The notes: a model not told the origin generated them from the letters alone. 64,000 nucleotides of DNA from Datura wrightii (GCA_035772735.1 JASDFA010000010.1:29451501-29515500), one strand, 5' to 3'. Counted from the first letter of the stretch, positions 1-10,498 are shown. Translations and numbers: made by a program.

Positions 1-83
1 TGATGTTGGGGAACTCATTCCCCTGCCTTTCCAAGTTGAAGAGCTTCTTTGTAGTGATTGGTCTGTCTAATCATGTGAGGTTG
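1..83. other. Left-edge flank, unassigned
   Basis: Short stretch outside the first recognisable LTR end at base 84. One forward frame stays open for about 22 codons to a TAA near base 70, but it is too short to identify. No tRNA-Met primer site in reverse orientation abuts base 84, so the neighbouring LTR is either a 3' LTR or a solo/truncated LTR and this stretch is its flanking DNA. Confidence 0.3.
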
Positions 84-1411
84 TCACGACCCGAACATAG
101 GTCCGGACCAAGACACAGAACCTAGAACCATGAATGGCTCCATGACAACTCATGGAATGAACATAACGACTAAATAGCATACATCAAACGAAAACTGATT
201 AACCAAACATGAATAAATAGATGTTTGAATACATCACAACCATACAGAGTCAACATTGACAAAGCTGAAAATCTACATATTGTCTGAAAAAGCCTCTAAC
301 ATAGCTAAAGAGCTGAAGGACAATATCCCTGACTAGCTCACTGAAAGTCTGAAAGATGAATGTAACATAACTTAAAAATCTGAAGGTCCTTGAAGGATAA
401 GGACTCACCAACAAGAGAACTCGACTAAACTGCAGGAACTGGCTAATGATGGAACTGAGTTGGATCATTAGATCTTGTATCATGAAACAATACAACATAG
501 AGTATGCGGTCAATACTTGGAATGTACTGAGTATGTAATGTAAGTAAAACATGTTGAGTAAGTATGAACTGAAATCATGCATATAAATATAAATCATAAG
601 ATCTTGAGAGTACGAACTACATGCTGATATCTAAAAACATGTATAGGCATAAACTGAATCTCATATCTGAATCGAATGACCTAAAGCTGAAAATAGAATT
701 ATATGGCTTTTTAATAACTTAAATCATTAGTGAACTCTTATAAACTAATCATTGGGTCAAACCTGCTGAAAACATAATATCATAAACCATAAACATGCAT
801 AATTGAAATCATGAGGAACAATGGGAGATTCATCACCATCTACACCATTACGATAGAGCTTACGTGATGCCCCAACTATCACACTCAAGTGGGCAGAGCC
901 ATCCAAAATCTTTCCAGGGCTAAGGACGCTACCATGATATCGATATCAAGCTAAAGGCCCCTTGTGGGCAGGGGACGCTCACAAGGGAGGTCCCAATGTG
1001 AATATATAAACCTACATTGGCGCATAGCTCTAAGACCCAGGGTTTACATGAACCCTGGACTACTCAGTGTTAGACACTACTCCCAAAAACATGCAAGGTG
1101 CTCTCCATCATTTTTCAACGAAGCTGAAACCATCATTTTTCAACAAAGCTTATGATGTAATTACATACATAGTCTGAAATCTGAATATGGGGAGTCCTGG
1201 CTCCAAACATACCATAAGCTAAAAATTGGCAGTATCACTCCAAACCATATAGTAAATTGATATTATAAAACTAAACTGATTTATGAAAACATACTTAACA
1301 TGTGTGGGCTTTCCCAAATCTCAAAATCATGCATATTTTAAATAGATTTCATAAGTCAATATCATAAATTCATACTTGGATAATTTATAAACATTCAATC
1401 ATGCTAGATAT
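84..1411 (-). repeat. Partial Tekay/Del-type LTR (copy F)
   Basis: In reverse orientation this matches parts of the H LTR at 27499-29733. Both have the TGTCACGACCCGAACATAGG terminus, the block around 850-950 matching 28890-29000, and the CATCATTTTTCAACGAAGC block matching about 28710-28740. The low-coordinate end (TGTCACGACC, base 84) is the LTR 3' terminus. The high end is cut at 1411 where a family A LTR begins. No internal region of this element is present. Short ORFs here are not conserved and are taken as chance. Confidence 0.65.
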
Positions 1412-2824
1412 TGTTCGGCTTATTGGGTATGACTACACGCAAGTGCACGTGGTCGAACAAGTAGTAAAGTGGCTCAAGTAAGCCAAGTATCGATTCCACA
1501 GGGTCTGGACTAAGGTATTAATCTAATAAAGTGTCAATGAACTTTAACTCTAAAATGCAGACAACAGTGTGAAGAGAAATTTGATATTTTGTTTCCTAAA
1601 TTTATACTAAGTCTAAAACGAAGATACAATTTGAGTCTGAACTATAAGTATGAGCATGCTGAGGCCAAAATGAACATGTAGAGAAATAAACTATCGATAC
1701 AATTTGATTAATATTTCCTCCAGTTGCTAGTCAAGAATTATTGCCTATGGATTAAAACTCTCGTATTTAACCCAACTTAAGAATCATGAACCTTCCACCT
1801 ACATCTCTGTGATAAAAAGAAATTCATGTTCTAGCCATACAAAACTGATTCCTTAATTGACTAATACGACTTTCAGGTATATCTCTATCCTGAAGGTAAA
1901 TCAATTCTCAATTTTCCCAAACTAAGAAAAGATCATATCCTATCCATTCACAACTTTCCAATTTCTTGCTCTCTCGAGTGAAACCGGACTTTTTAGATAT
2001 ACATTAACATTGGCCACACATTAATGCAGTAAGAACAAGAATCAATTGAACAATCATGGAAGAAAAGATGAAAAACCAATTTATCAATAATTACATTTCA
2101 ATACAATTGTTCTTAACCTCAGCAAGAAGAGAATTTAGCCACTCATTTGTGTATTAAACATCGTTAAATGAGTGTTAATCATACAAGCAATTGAAATAAA
2201 GAAGAAGGAGATAGAGAAAAACCCTAATATTTTCATCCCCTCAACTGCCTATAACCCACGTTCTTGCTCCACCAAGTCAGAATAATTAAAAATGAACCTA
2301 AATGTTCTATTTATACTAGTGGGAACTTTTCCCAGAATAACAAGCAACGTGTCACGGAGTGCATCGCGGAGCACTGCCTCCGTGACACGGCACCAACGCG
2401 GACCCTTACTGGAATCTGGACGTCCAGGTATTAAGGCCCAACGTGGCATGGCGTGCAACGCGGGGCTAGGCCAACGTGCCACGGCCCCAATGCGCACCTT
2501 CACTGGAATTTGGCAAAAATTCCGTATCCAGGCAGAACGCATCCGCGATGGCAGCGTGACACGGCTCCATCGCGGAGCCCCTTTAATTCGTGCTCTCCTT
2601 GTGATTTTTCCCTTGCTCGCTTCCGAGTCCAATTCCAATTTCTCCCAACATGCATCTTAGCTTCGTACAATTATATTTTTCCTGCAAAATCACGCTAATC
2701 ATGTTGGTTAGTATAAATTCACATTTTATTACATTTCACATGATAATGTATAAACATCGATAGATAAACAAGGCAAAATGACACATTTGAGTATCACTCA
2801 AAATGAAACATTTGAGTATCACTT
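1412..2824 (-). repeat. Family A LTR, reverse orientation (copy G)
   Basis: Reverse-oriented family A LTR. It begins TGTTCGG (LTR 3' end), runs through the conserved CACGCAAGTGCACGTGGTCG block, and carries a reversed TATA box (TTCTATTTATACTAGT, about 2309-2324) and the GC-rich dyads at 2350-2395 and 2545-2580. It ends in the U3 without the usual TGATCTTGGGCA terminus. Instead it joins, through a short duplicated filler around 2780-2824, to the truncated forward LTR of A1. The two form a large inverted repeat (arms about 1412-2165 and 2835-3614). Confidence 0.75.
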
Positions 2825-3614
2825 CCTTAAAATAAATTATTTGTATGATTTACACTCATTTAACGATGTTTAATCCACAAATGAGTGGCTAAATTCACTT
2901 CTTGCTGAGGTTAAGAACATTTGTAGTGGAATGTAATTATTGATCATTTTGGTTTTTCATCTTTTCTTCTATGGTTGTTCTATTAATTCTTGTTCTTACT
3001 GCATTAATGTGTGGCCAATATTAATGTATATCTAAAAAATCCGATTTGTGCTCGAAAGAGAAAGAAATTGGAAAGTTGTGAATTGATAGGGTATGATCTC
3101 TTCTTGATTTGGGAAAATTGAGAATTGATTTACCTTCAGAATATAAATATATCTGCAAGTCGTATTAGTCAATTAAGGAATCGGTTTCGTATGGCTAGAA
3201 CATGAATTTCTTCTTATCACAGAAATATAGGTGGAAGGTTTATGATTCTTAAGTTGGGTGAAATACGAGAGTTTTAATCCATCGGCAATAATTCTTGACT
3301 AGCAACTGAAGGAAAGATTAACCAATTTGTGTAAATAAATTGCTTCCCTGCATGTTCGTTTCAGCCTCAGCATGATTATTACTATAGTTCAGACTCAATT
3401 TGTACATTTGTTTTAGATTAGTATAAATTAGGAAACAAACTCCCAAAATATTTTTGAAACTATTGTCTGCATTATTAGAGTTAGAGTTTATTAACACTTG
3501 ATTCGATTATTACCTTGGTCCAGTCCCTGTAGGATCGATACTTGGCTACTCTATCCATTTTACTACTTGTTCGACCACATGCACTTGCGTGTAGGCATTC
3601 CAAATCACGGAATA
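2825..3614 (+). repeat. Truncated 5' LTR of A1
   Basis: Corresponds to the 3' half of the family LTR: it starts at the segment matching about 11120 in the 3' LTR and ends just before the primer site. The U3, its dyads and its TATA box are missing, replaced by the inverted copy G. The terminal bases read AATA where other copies read AACA. Confidence 0.8.
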
Positions 3615-3620
3615 AGTTTT

Positions 3621-3638
3621 TGGCGCCGTTGCCAGGGA
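3621..3638 (+). other. Primer binding site of A1 (tRNA-Asp type)
   Basis: TGGCGCCGTTGCCAGGGA six bases after the LTR end. It complements the 3' end of plant tRNA-Asp (known sequence ending ...CCCCGGCAACGGCGCCA) with one mismatch. This primer type is usual for Athila elements. Confidence 0.8.
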
Positions 3639-3740
3639 CTGGGAAATTGGTAAAATTGTTTTCTTAAGTGTTAGTTTACGATTTCCTATTAGTGCTGACA
3701 ACTTGGTCTTATCCTGTCTTTTGCAGATATTGAATTCTGT

Positions 3741-5021
3741 TGAACACTGGCAAGAGACAAGGAGCTGGTGGATTCACACTTAGAGCCGGAAAGACAATTC
3801 CATTGTCAAAGGAGAGAAGCTCTAGAGAGAAACCTACAGCTTCTCAGACAGACAATCCTGGAGCAACAACAGAATCCACCCATTGTAAGGGCAGTGTTAG
3901 TGCCCGAGGAAATGGCAGCTAGGCCGGTTTGCAAAGTGGCAATCCCACATGCTAACAACGTTACATCTAGCATTCACAAACCTGAGCCAGGAGGGAGGTT
4001 TGAGCTTAAATAGAATATGGTGCAATTGTTGCACACCAGCGGGCAATTCACAGGTCTCCCTCACGAGGATCCACAACAACATCTCCAAAACTTTTTGGAG
4101 ATAAGTGAAATTTACATCCCCACTGGAGTGTCATCCAATTATGTCAAGCTTACATTGTTCCCATTTTCACTTTTGGGAGAAGCAAAGAGATGGCTGAAAG
4201 CTGAGCCACCTAATTCCATCACTACTTGGGATGATCTTTCACGGAAATTTTTGGTATGGTTCTTTCCATCCGGTAAAACAGCAAGACTTAGAAGTCAAAT
4301 TCTAAGTTTTAAACAAAGAGAGGGGGAGAATCTGTATCACGCTTGGGAACAATTCAAATCTATGTTGCGGGATTGTTCTCATTATCACCAATCCAATGAT
4401 GTGCTGGTGCATACTTTCATAGAGGGTTTGGAACCCCACACAAAAATCTTTCTAGACTCAGCAGCTGGGGGACAAGCATTAGAAAAAACTTATGAGGAGT
4501 TGTATACTTTGTTGAACCGTATTTTGCAGGGAAATCCAGAGTGGAATGCGGACTCTTCTAGAGGAGGAAAAAGAAAAGCGACAGGATTCTTAGAAGTGGA
4601 TGGTTTTACAGCTATCGCTGCACAGATAGCTGCGTTACAGAATCAACTCAATACCCACTTCAGCAATATGAGCATGAATCAGTCTCAAGCCCTAGTGAAT
4701 GTAGTGCAACAGATTTGGTGTGAAGTGTGCGACAGTAATGAACACTCAGCTGAGTGTTGTGGTGCGAATCCTGATTCAGTGAACTTTGTTGGTAATGTAC
4801 AGAGAAATAATCACCAACAGTATGGCAAGAGTCACCCAAATTTCTCTTGGGGTAGTAAGAGCCATCAAGGGCAGAGTTCGAGTAAGGGGTCGCAGAGAAA
4901 TCAAGGAGGGAGGCAGAACTATCAGTCGCAATACGGAAGCAACAATGCACCTCCTCCACCACCATCACCTAGGATCGAGGAAATGTTCAAAACGATGATA
5001 GCTAACCAAGCTTAATTGTAG
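3741..5021 (+). pseudogene. gag: Gag of A1 (broken)
   Basis: Athila/Tat-like capsid protein. The readable part has an N-terminal Gln/Glu-rich segment (around 3768-4013), a TAG after GRFELK at about 4014, then a long open part from 4017. That part contains the retrotransposon gag core (LFPFSLLGEAKRWL, FFPSGKTARLR, QILSFKQREGENL, FIEGLEPHTK), a single zinc knuckle of C-x2-C-x4-H-x4-C type (CEVC then H then C, near 4720-4755) and a Gln/Asn/Ser-rich linker. Two adjacent codons that are Gln in A2 are TAA (5013-5015) and TAG (5019-5021) here, cutting Gag from the protease part. The N-terminal coding similarity has no in-frame ATG; the Met used by A2 and B (MEQQQ) is CTG in this copy. Confidence 0.8.
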
Positions 5022-6095
5022 GCTGACTATGTGAAATTGGCAGCCGATGTAAAGAACAATCAGTTAGCTACAAAGGCATTGGAGTACCAGTTTGGGCAAC
5101 TAGCTGGAGCTCAGAACACCAGGCCGAGAGGAGGACTTCCGAGTGACACTAACCCCAACCCCAAGAAAGTGAATGCAGTGACCACAAGGAGTTGTTTACA
5201 ACTCAAGGAGGTGGAACCAGAAAGACCACCGCAGCAGTCGGGAGTAGTGGAGAATGAGAGGGAACACAATGATGATAGGGAGAAGGAGAAGGAAGCTGAA
5301 CCAGAAAGACCACCACCCCCGTTCCCTCAAAGATTAACGAAACACAAAGAGGAAGCGTGTTTCAAAAAGTTCATGGAGGTTCTTAAACAGGTACACATTA
5401 ATTTACCTCTTGCTGATGTTTTGCAGGGAGTGCCGAAGTATGCAAAATATATCAAGGACATCGTAGTGAACAAAAGTAGGTTGACGGAGTACACTACGGT
5501 GGCGCTTACGGAGGAGTGCACTTCCCGGATACAAAATAGGTTGCCCACAAAGCTCAAAGACCCTGGGAGCTTTACAATTCAACTTACAATCTGGCAGAGC
5601 ATCCGAGCTCGTGGATTATGTGATTTTGGAGCGAGCATTAACTTGATGCCGACATTGGTATTCAAGAAATTGGGGCTAGGTTATCCTAGACCAACAACAG
5701 TGATCTTGCAACTAGCGGATCGTTCCTTGGCCAGACCAGATGGCATTGTGGAGGACGTGCTGGTGCAAGTGGGCTCCCTTATCTTCCCAGTAGACTTCAT
5801 TATGCTGGATTTTGAGCCGGATGCGAAAGTCCCATTTATTTTGGGACGTCCTTTCATGGAGATCGGGAAAGCATTGATTGATATAGCTGCAGGGCAGCTA
5901 ACCATGCGGGCACACGACAAGGTGGAGGTATTTGATGTGTACAAGGCCACGAAGCTTCTGGTCGTGTATGAGGAACTCTCAGTGATCAGCGTGCTTGATC
6001 GAGCGAATATTGCTCAAAGTGTTGATTCGCGAGAGCCAGTGGGAAAACCACCGGTGAAGGACCCCCCAAAATTGGAATCGTGGCAAGAAGATTGA
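5022..6095 (+). pseudogene. Protease region of A1 Gag-Pro
   Basis: Open stretch of about 354 codons directly after the two stops that end Gag. It has a Lys/Glu/Pro-rich linker (PERPPPPFPQRLTKHKEE), a conserved segment (FKKFMEVLKQVHINLPLADVLQGVPKYAKYIKD is the family pattern, about 5355-5460) and a retroviral-type aspartic protease with the active-site motif DFGAS (usual DLGAS) near 5630 and the ILGRPF flap-like motif near 5845. It ends at TGA 6093-6095. In Athila elements RT would follow; here the conserved post-pol spacer follows at once. Expressed alone it would lack a start. Confidence 0.75.
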
Positions 6096-6189
6096 AGTGC
6101 CACGTTCTTAGTCAATGGGCAGCGATGTAAGCATTACTGGGGTGAGGACGGTAGTCGAGAGAAGACGTCCGTCACCCTAGAGGATGACT

Positions 6190-6253
6190 AAGCTTCAATG
6201 ATGTGGAGCCACGATGGTAAACCAGGCGCTGCATGGGAGGTAACCCGTGAAAT
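6190..6253 (+). other. Conserved post-pol spacer motif (A1)
   Basis: Contains GGTAAACCAGGCGCTGCATG followed by GGAGG(T/C)AACC. It is nearly identical in A2 (34287-34338) and B (41503-41555, reverse). From memory, Athila-type elements carry a similar 'AAGCGCTTCTTGGGAGGCAACCC' spacer after pol. Its position straight after protease suggests that the pol segment has been lost up to this motif. Confidence 0.55.
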
Positions 6254-6479
6254 TGTTGTAATAATTGAGTAGAATTAGCAGAAAAGAAAAAAGAGAAAAA
6301 AATAGAAAAATAAAAATAAAAACAAAAATTGTGTTTTATGTTGAAATCTATGAATTCTAACCAATTTCTTGTTGTCAGATGAATTTCAGGTTGAACGGAG
6401 GGCACAAATACAAAGGATCGCAAAGGAAAAATCCAGGTGAGGAAAATAATAAAAAGTGGCAAAACAGTGAGCCTGCGCG

Positions 6480-6697
6480 ATGGCTCCGTGTCACGGAGGA
6501 GGGCCTCCGCATTGACCTTCGTGACACGTTGAGGTGTAATTCTGGTATTTTTAAAATTCCAGAACACCTTCGCGTTGTCTCCGTGTCACGGAGGGGGTGC
6601 TCCACGTTACCCTCCGTGACACGTTGAGGCGTAAATTGCGATGGGTCACACCGGGTCGCCGGGTGACCCGCGTGAAAATCCCCCTTTTTAACCCTGA
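6480..6697 (+). promoter_or_regulatory. Candidate internal promoter block of ORF2 (A1)
   Basis: Two GC-rich dyads (CCGTGTCACGGAGG ... CGTGACACG at about 6488-6528; CTCCGTGTCACGGAGG ... CCTCCGTGACACG at about 6578-6624), then an inverted repeat GGGTCAC ... GTGACCC (about 6644-6668), then CTTTTTAACCC at about 6684-6694. The order is the same in A2 and B. It resembles the dyad-plus-TATA layout of the family LTR U3. A promoter function is inferred. Confidence 0.45.
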
Positions 6698-6825
6698 TTT
6701 CCCTCATTTTTCCCTCATTTCTCATCCCCTCCGCGACAAACACCCACAAACTCCCCCTTCCCCAACATGACACGGACCTAGGCACAAGTTTTCTTTGACT
6801 TTTCTTTGATTTCATCGAATTAAAG

Positions 6826-7485
6826 GTATGTTCTTTAACTTCATCTCAATTCTTGTCAAATTTTTCGATTTTGAGCATGTGAATTGAGTAAAACTTGTCC
6901 TAATTGTAAATTGAGCTTGAATTCATTTAAGTTATTGTTGATTGATATTCGTAGTATCATTTTGATTGTATGAACTCGATAAATACATGCTTTATCGAAT
7001 TTTGGTGAAATATGTAGCTAGGGTTAGAATTTGATTGCGAAGAAACTAAATGTGATTGAAACTGTGAAAATTATGGGTTGGGCATGTTGGGTAAGGTGAA
7101 TTGTGTTGTGCTTGATGTGAATATGCTAAATAAACATGGGTTTTCGGGAGAATGAAATTGTTGAATTGCATAGAAATTGGTGACTTGCATAGGTTGTCTT
7201 GAGAGAAGTTTTTGCTAAGTGCTATGTGATGAAAGGGTATCGATGGTGATATTTTGATTAGCTGTACGAAGTTTGAGTAGTACGTAGAATTTATTCCATC
7301 GAATTCTCTGAATGCACGAGGCATGTTGTTGTTTTCTTTTTGTAAATTGGAAAGTGCGAATTGTCTTGCCGTAATGTCGTAATTGTGGTTAAAGACTAAG
7401 TGTGGGGTGGCCTAGCTTAACCCAACCTTAGTCGAAGCTAATTTTGATTTGAATAACATTGGGACTGTCTGTTTGATTTGACAAG
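6826..7485 (+). other. Candidate intron upstream of ORF2 (A1)
   Basis: Begins AAG|GTATGTTC after a short leader and ends TTGACAAG four bases before the ORF2 ATG. It is AT-rich and noncoding, 660 bp long. Equivalent donor and acceptor sites are conserved in A2 (34909-35588, acceptor TTTGACAG) and B (40897-40206, reverse). In A1 the acceptor reads CAAG, one base longer than the CAG of A2, but still ends AG. Confidence 0.5.
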
Positions 7486-7489
7486 AACA

Positions 7490-8696
7490 ATGGCAAGCAG
7501 GCAAGACAAAGGAAAGGGCGCATCTACATCGGGTGCTGGAAGGAAAAGAATTAGACTGGGAACAGCAGTCCCAACAGCACTAGCGGTTCCACGCGGCCAA
7601 CACCGTCAATACAGAACCTGATGGGTGACAGATGAAGGGAAGAAATGGTACACAAAGCATAAGGAGAACAAATACTTCCCCGAGGAGCACATTGCAAGGG
7701 AGCAGTTGGGACAGGAATTCCCCAGAATTGTACATCGGATTGATGCTGCCGGGCTGAACTTCATCATTGAAGAGCCTAAGGAGTGCAATCTCCACCTGAT
7801 TCGGGAGTTCTATGCCAACTGGAACCCGACACTCCGCAGTCACACTATCAAGATAAGGGGGCAGGTAGTCACCTTTGAGCTCCATCACCTTAATGCCGTT
7901 TTGGGGGCGTGGGACACAGACGCCCATGTACTCCGGCAGCTGAACATCATTCCACCATATGCGGATATTAGACGCACTCTGTGTGGAGCCCGTTCTACAG
8001 CACGGTGGAGCAGACATAAGGAGAGGGGCTACCATCAGACGCTGCCCTACTCTCAAATGAACAGGGAAGCCAGAATTTGGCTTAAGATCGTGTGTTACTG
8101 CCTGATCCCGGGGGTGCACATGACAGATGTCACCCGGGATCGTCTGTGCTTGGTCTACACCCTGATGAAAGGGCTGGAGATTAATGTTGGGCTTGTGATT
8201 ATCTCTGCCATGAAGAGAGCCCGTTTGCATCAAGGGCACAGGTACGGGTTTGGTGGCTTGCTGACCACGTTCCTGAGGGGCCTGGATATTGAGGAAAAGG
8301 CCCTGGACTACATCCCGCAGATGGAGAGGCATGCCTTGGACGTCACCAAAACTAAGGCACCCGACACCACTCACGGGCCAGCTCTCACATTAGCGACATA
8401 CTCGGGATGATCAGTATATGGCCCGCATGTTCGGGATGTAGATGCTACAGTTGCGCATAGGCGGGAGGCCAGCAACAGAAGATGAGCTGTGGCAGCTCAA
8501 GTTGGACTACCCCTTCGGCGAAAATGCTAGGGCTCTATGCCAAGTGGGGCCAGCTTTTGTGGAGCCCGTTGATGATGATGTCCCCACAGACGAGGAGACA
8601 CGCCGTGACAACTCAGATGTTGAGTCAGATGAGGATAGCGGGGGTGATTCGGATATGGGGGACGAGGCAACCGCACTTGACGAAGAAGTGGAATAA
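7490..8696 (+). pseudogene. ORF2 of A1: plant-transposon-domain protein with acidic tail (broken)
   Basis: Starts ATG GCA AGC AGG (MASRQ) right after the candidate splice acceptor. Order: Ser/Gly/Lys-rich N-terminus with a basic GRKRIRL patch; core with VTDEGKKWY, FPEEHIA, EFYANWNPTLRSHTIKIRG, HHLNA, PPYADIRRTLCG, LIPGVHMTDVTRD, LVYTLMKGLEINVG, YGFGGLLTTFLRGLDIEE; then a strongly acidic tail (DDDVPTDEE, DSDVESDED). The core is of the 'putative plant transposon protein' type often found in the env-like position of Athila elements; its molecular role is unknown. Lesions: TGA at 7619-7621, a 5-base deletion near 8393 that shifts frame, and a stop near 8440. Confidence 0.7.
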
Positions 8697-10484
8697 TTCG
8701 ATTGATCAGGGAGTTTCACCACCTACTCTTATGCTATGCTGAATTTTGTGAACACTGGGGACAGTGTTAAATTTATGTGTGGGATGGGAGTAGTTAGGTG
8801 TTGGTTGTTTCGTTGTTGTTCATGTTTATGTTTTGTTGTGATGCTTGAAAAAAATTGTGACCTTGTGATTTTGGTGTTTATGTTTTGTATTGTAATTCGG
8901 TGTTGTAATTAATGTGAATCTGTTGTGTGCTATATGGAGTTGTTGTTAGCTGGTTGTGTAAATATTTTTGTTTTAGCAAAATTATCGATATTTTTAAAAT
9001 TTTTCATTGAAATATTTTTATGATTGGGTTTCTCGACGTTTGTTTTCGGTGCTTTTACCGAGAATAGTCTCATTGAACCGAAGTCGTAAATAGTGACCGT
9101 TCCCTATGATGGATGGATGATGACCGCCTTAAGGGAAATGTAGTCGATAAGAGTAGATTTCTTTTGTTCTTTTTAATTTTTTCTTTTGTTTTTTTATATC
9201 GCAAATGTGTTGTTACTTTATCATTCGGAATTCTTGTTGCGTGTTGTACATGATATTTAGATTGCAAAGGTGATTCGTATGAAAGCATGCAACTTTGTAA
9301 ACATGTTGAGATACCTAGACCATAGAGTTCGATTCAGTGTGATTGAGGCTTAATGTTTGAATTCTTGTAATTAGCTGATTAAAGAGTCTGTGAATATGTC
9401 TTGAGTTGAGCATGTGCAATGAGTGTGTGGTGAGGTTTCAATTCTTACATGCTATTTTGAAGTGTCTAGAACTTGCTTGGTGTGTGTACAAAACAAAATG
9501 AAGGATGTGTATTGTAGGAAAGGATGTAGGCATTTCTTTGATTTAACCGAAAGTTTTTTCCATTATCGTACCTACCTTGAATGTACATCCTAGTTAGCCC
9601 ATTGAGCCTTTAGCCTATATTTTTTTCTTTTGTCGAAAAGGTACAAACCGAGCTTAACCCTTCTTTTCATTATCTGTGAATTTGATCCAAAACTCTTAAG
9701 TGCTCAAGAAAAGTAATTTTCCCACAATGTCAAGGAGTGGTAATTGTGAAAAGAAAGGAAAAGCAGAAATGGTGAAAGTAAAGAAAATGTCAAGGGTGCA
9801 CTTGCCAAATTTAATAAAATGAAGATGTATAACTAATCTTTGTTATTAAGTCGAGTGTGCTTAAAGATACGAGAATAAAAATAAATAAAGACTTCAAGAA
9901 TGGGAGGATGAAGGAAGAAACAATGCCCATAATGTGGTGGGATGTATTGAAAAGCGCTTATGGGTGCTAGTTGCTATTATTGGTTAGCCCAGTATCTACT
10001 AGTTCCTTAGCTTACATTACAACCCGTTAAGTCCTATGTGATCTTACATCACTCGTCTTTATATTAGTGGAGTAATACACTAGAGGCAAGCTTATGGGTC
10101 ATGACATGATGCATGTGAATTCTTTGGGAGAGAGCGAAATCGTGTTCATATGCCCCTGCATATAATGTTTTTGAGATCATATGACTGAAAAGGGGGAAAT
10201 TCTCTTGTGTTGAGGGAACATGCTTGACGAGAGATTTAATTTCGTGTCGGATGTCTTGATCAGCTGATATGCATGAGTTTGCCGAGATCGAGAGTCGACT
10301 CTTTAGTCTAGGAGGTCTTAATGTGTTGAATGTCAGTGTATTGATGGGACTATGTATGTTTTCTTGTGATTTGCTATGTAAATAATCGGTATAATCGTAG
10401 CTTGAATTGTTGAGCCAAAGTAGCTATGATTGGGTGTCAATTGCATGAAATGTGAGATTTTTGTTCGAGTACGAACAAGGTTTT
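8697..10484 (+). other. 3' noncoding region of A1
   Basis: About 1.8 kb with no conserved ORF, alignable by eye to B (38800-37105 reversed), A2 (46634-47835) and C (51454-49667 reversed). It contains a repeat of the GTGTGGG motif near 8778 (ATGTGTGGGATGGGAG) and a conserved GAACACTGGGGACAGTGTT inverted repeat at about 8749-8767. No function is visible. Confidence 0.6.
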
Positions 10485-10498
10485 AAGTGTGGGGTAAG
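10461..10498 (+). other. Hairpin plus polypurine tract of A1
   Basis: Perfect inverted repeat TTGTTCGAGTACGAACAA (10461-10478) followed by the purine-rich AAGTGTGGGGTAAG (10485-10498) abutting the 3' LTR. This is the expected place for plus-strand priming. The same pair precedes the 3' LTR of B and C. Confidence 0.7.

Noticed and set aside
1..83. Possible C-terminus of a host gene ending near base 70
   Set aside because: Only about 22 codons are visible, no family recognised and repeats surround it. Left as unassigned flank.
3621..3638. tRNA gene at the tRNA-Asp-like sequence
   Set aside because: Only 18 bases complementary to the tRNA 3' end, no A box or cloverleaf. It is a primer binding site.
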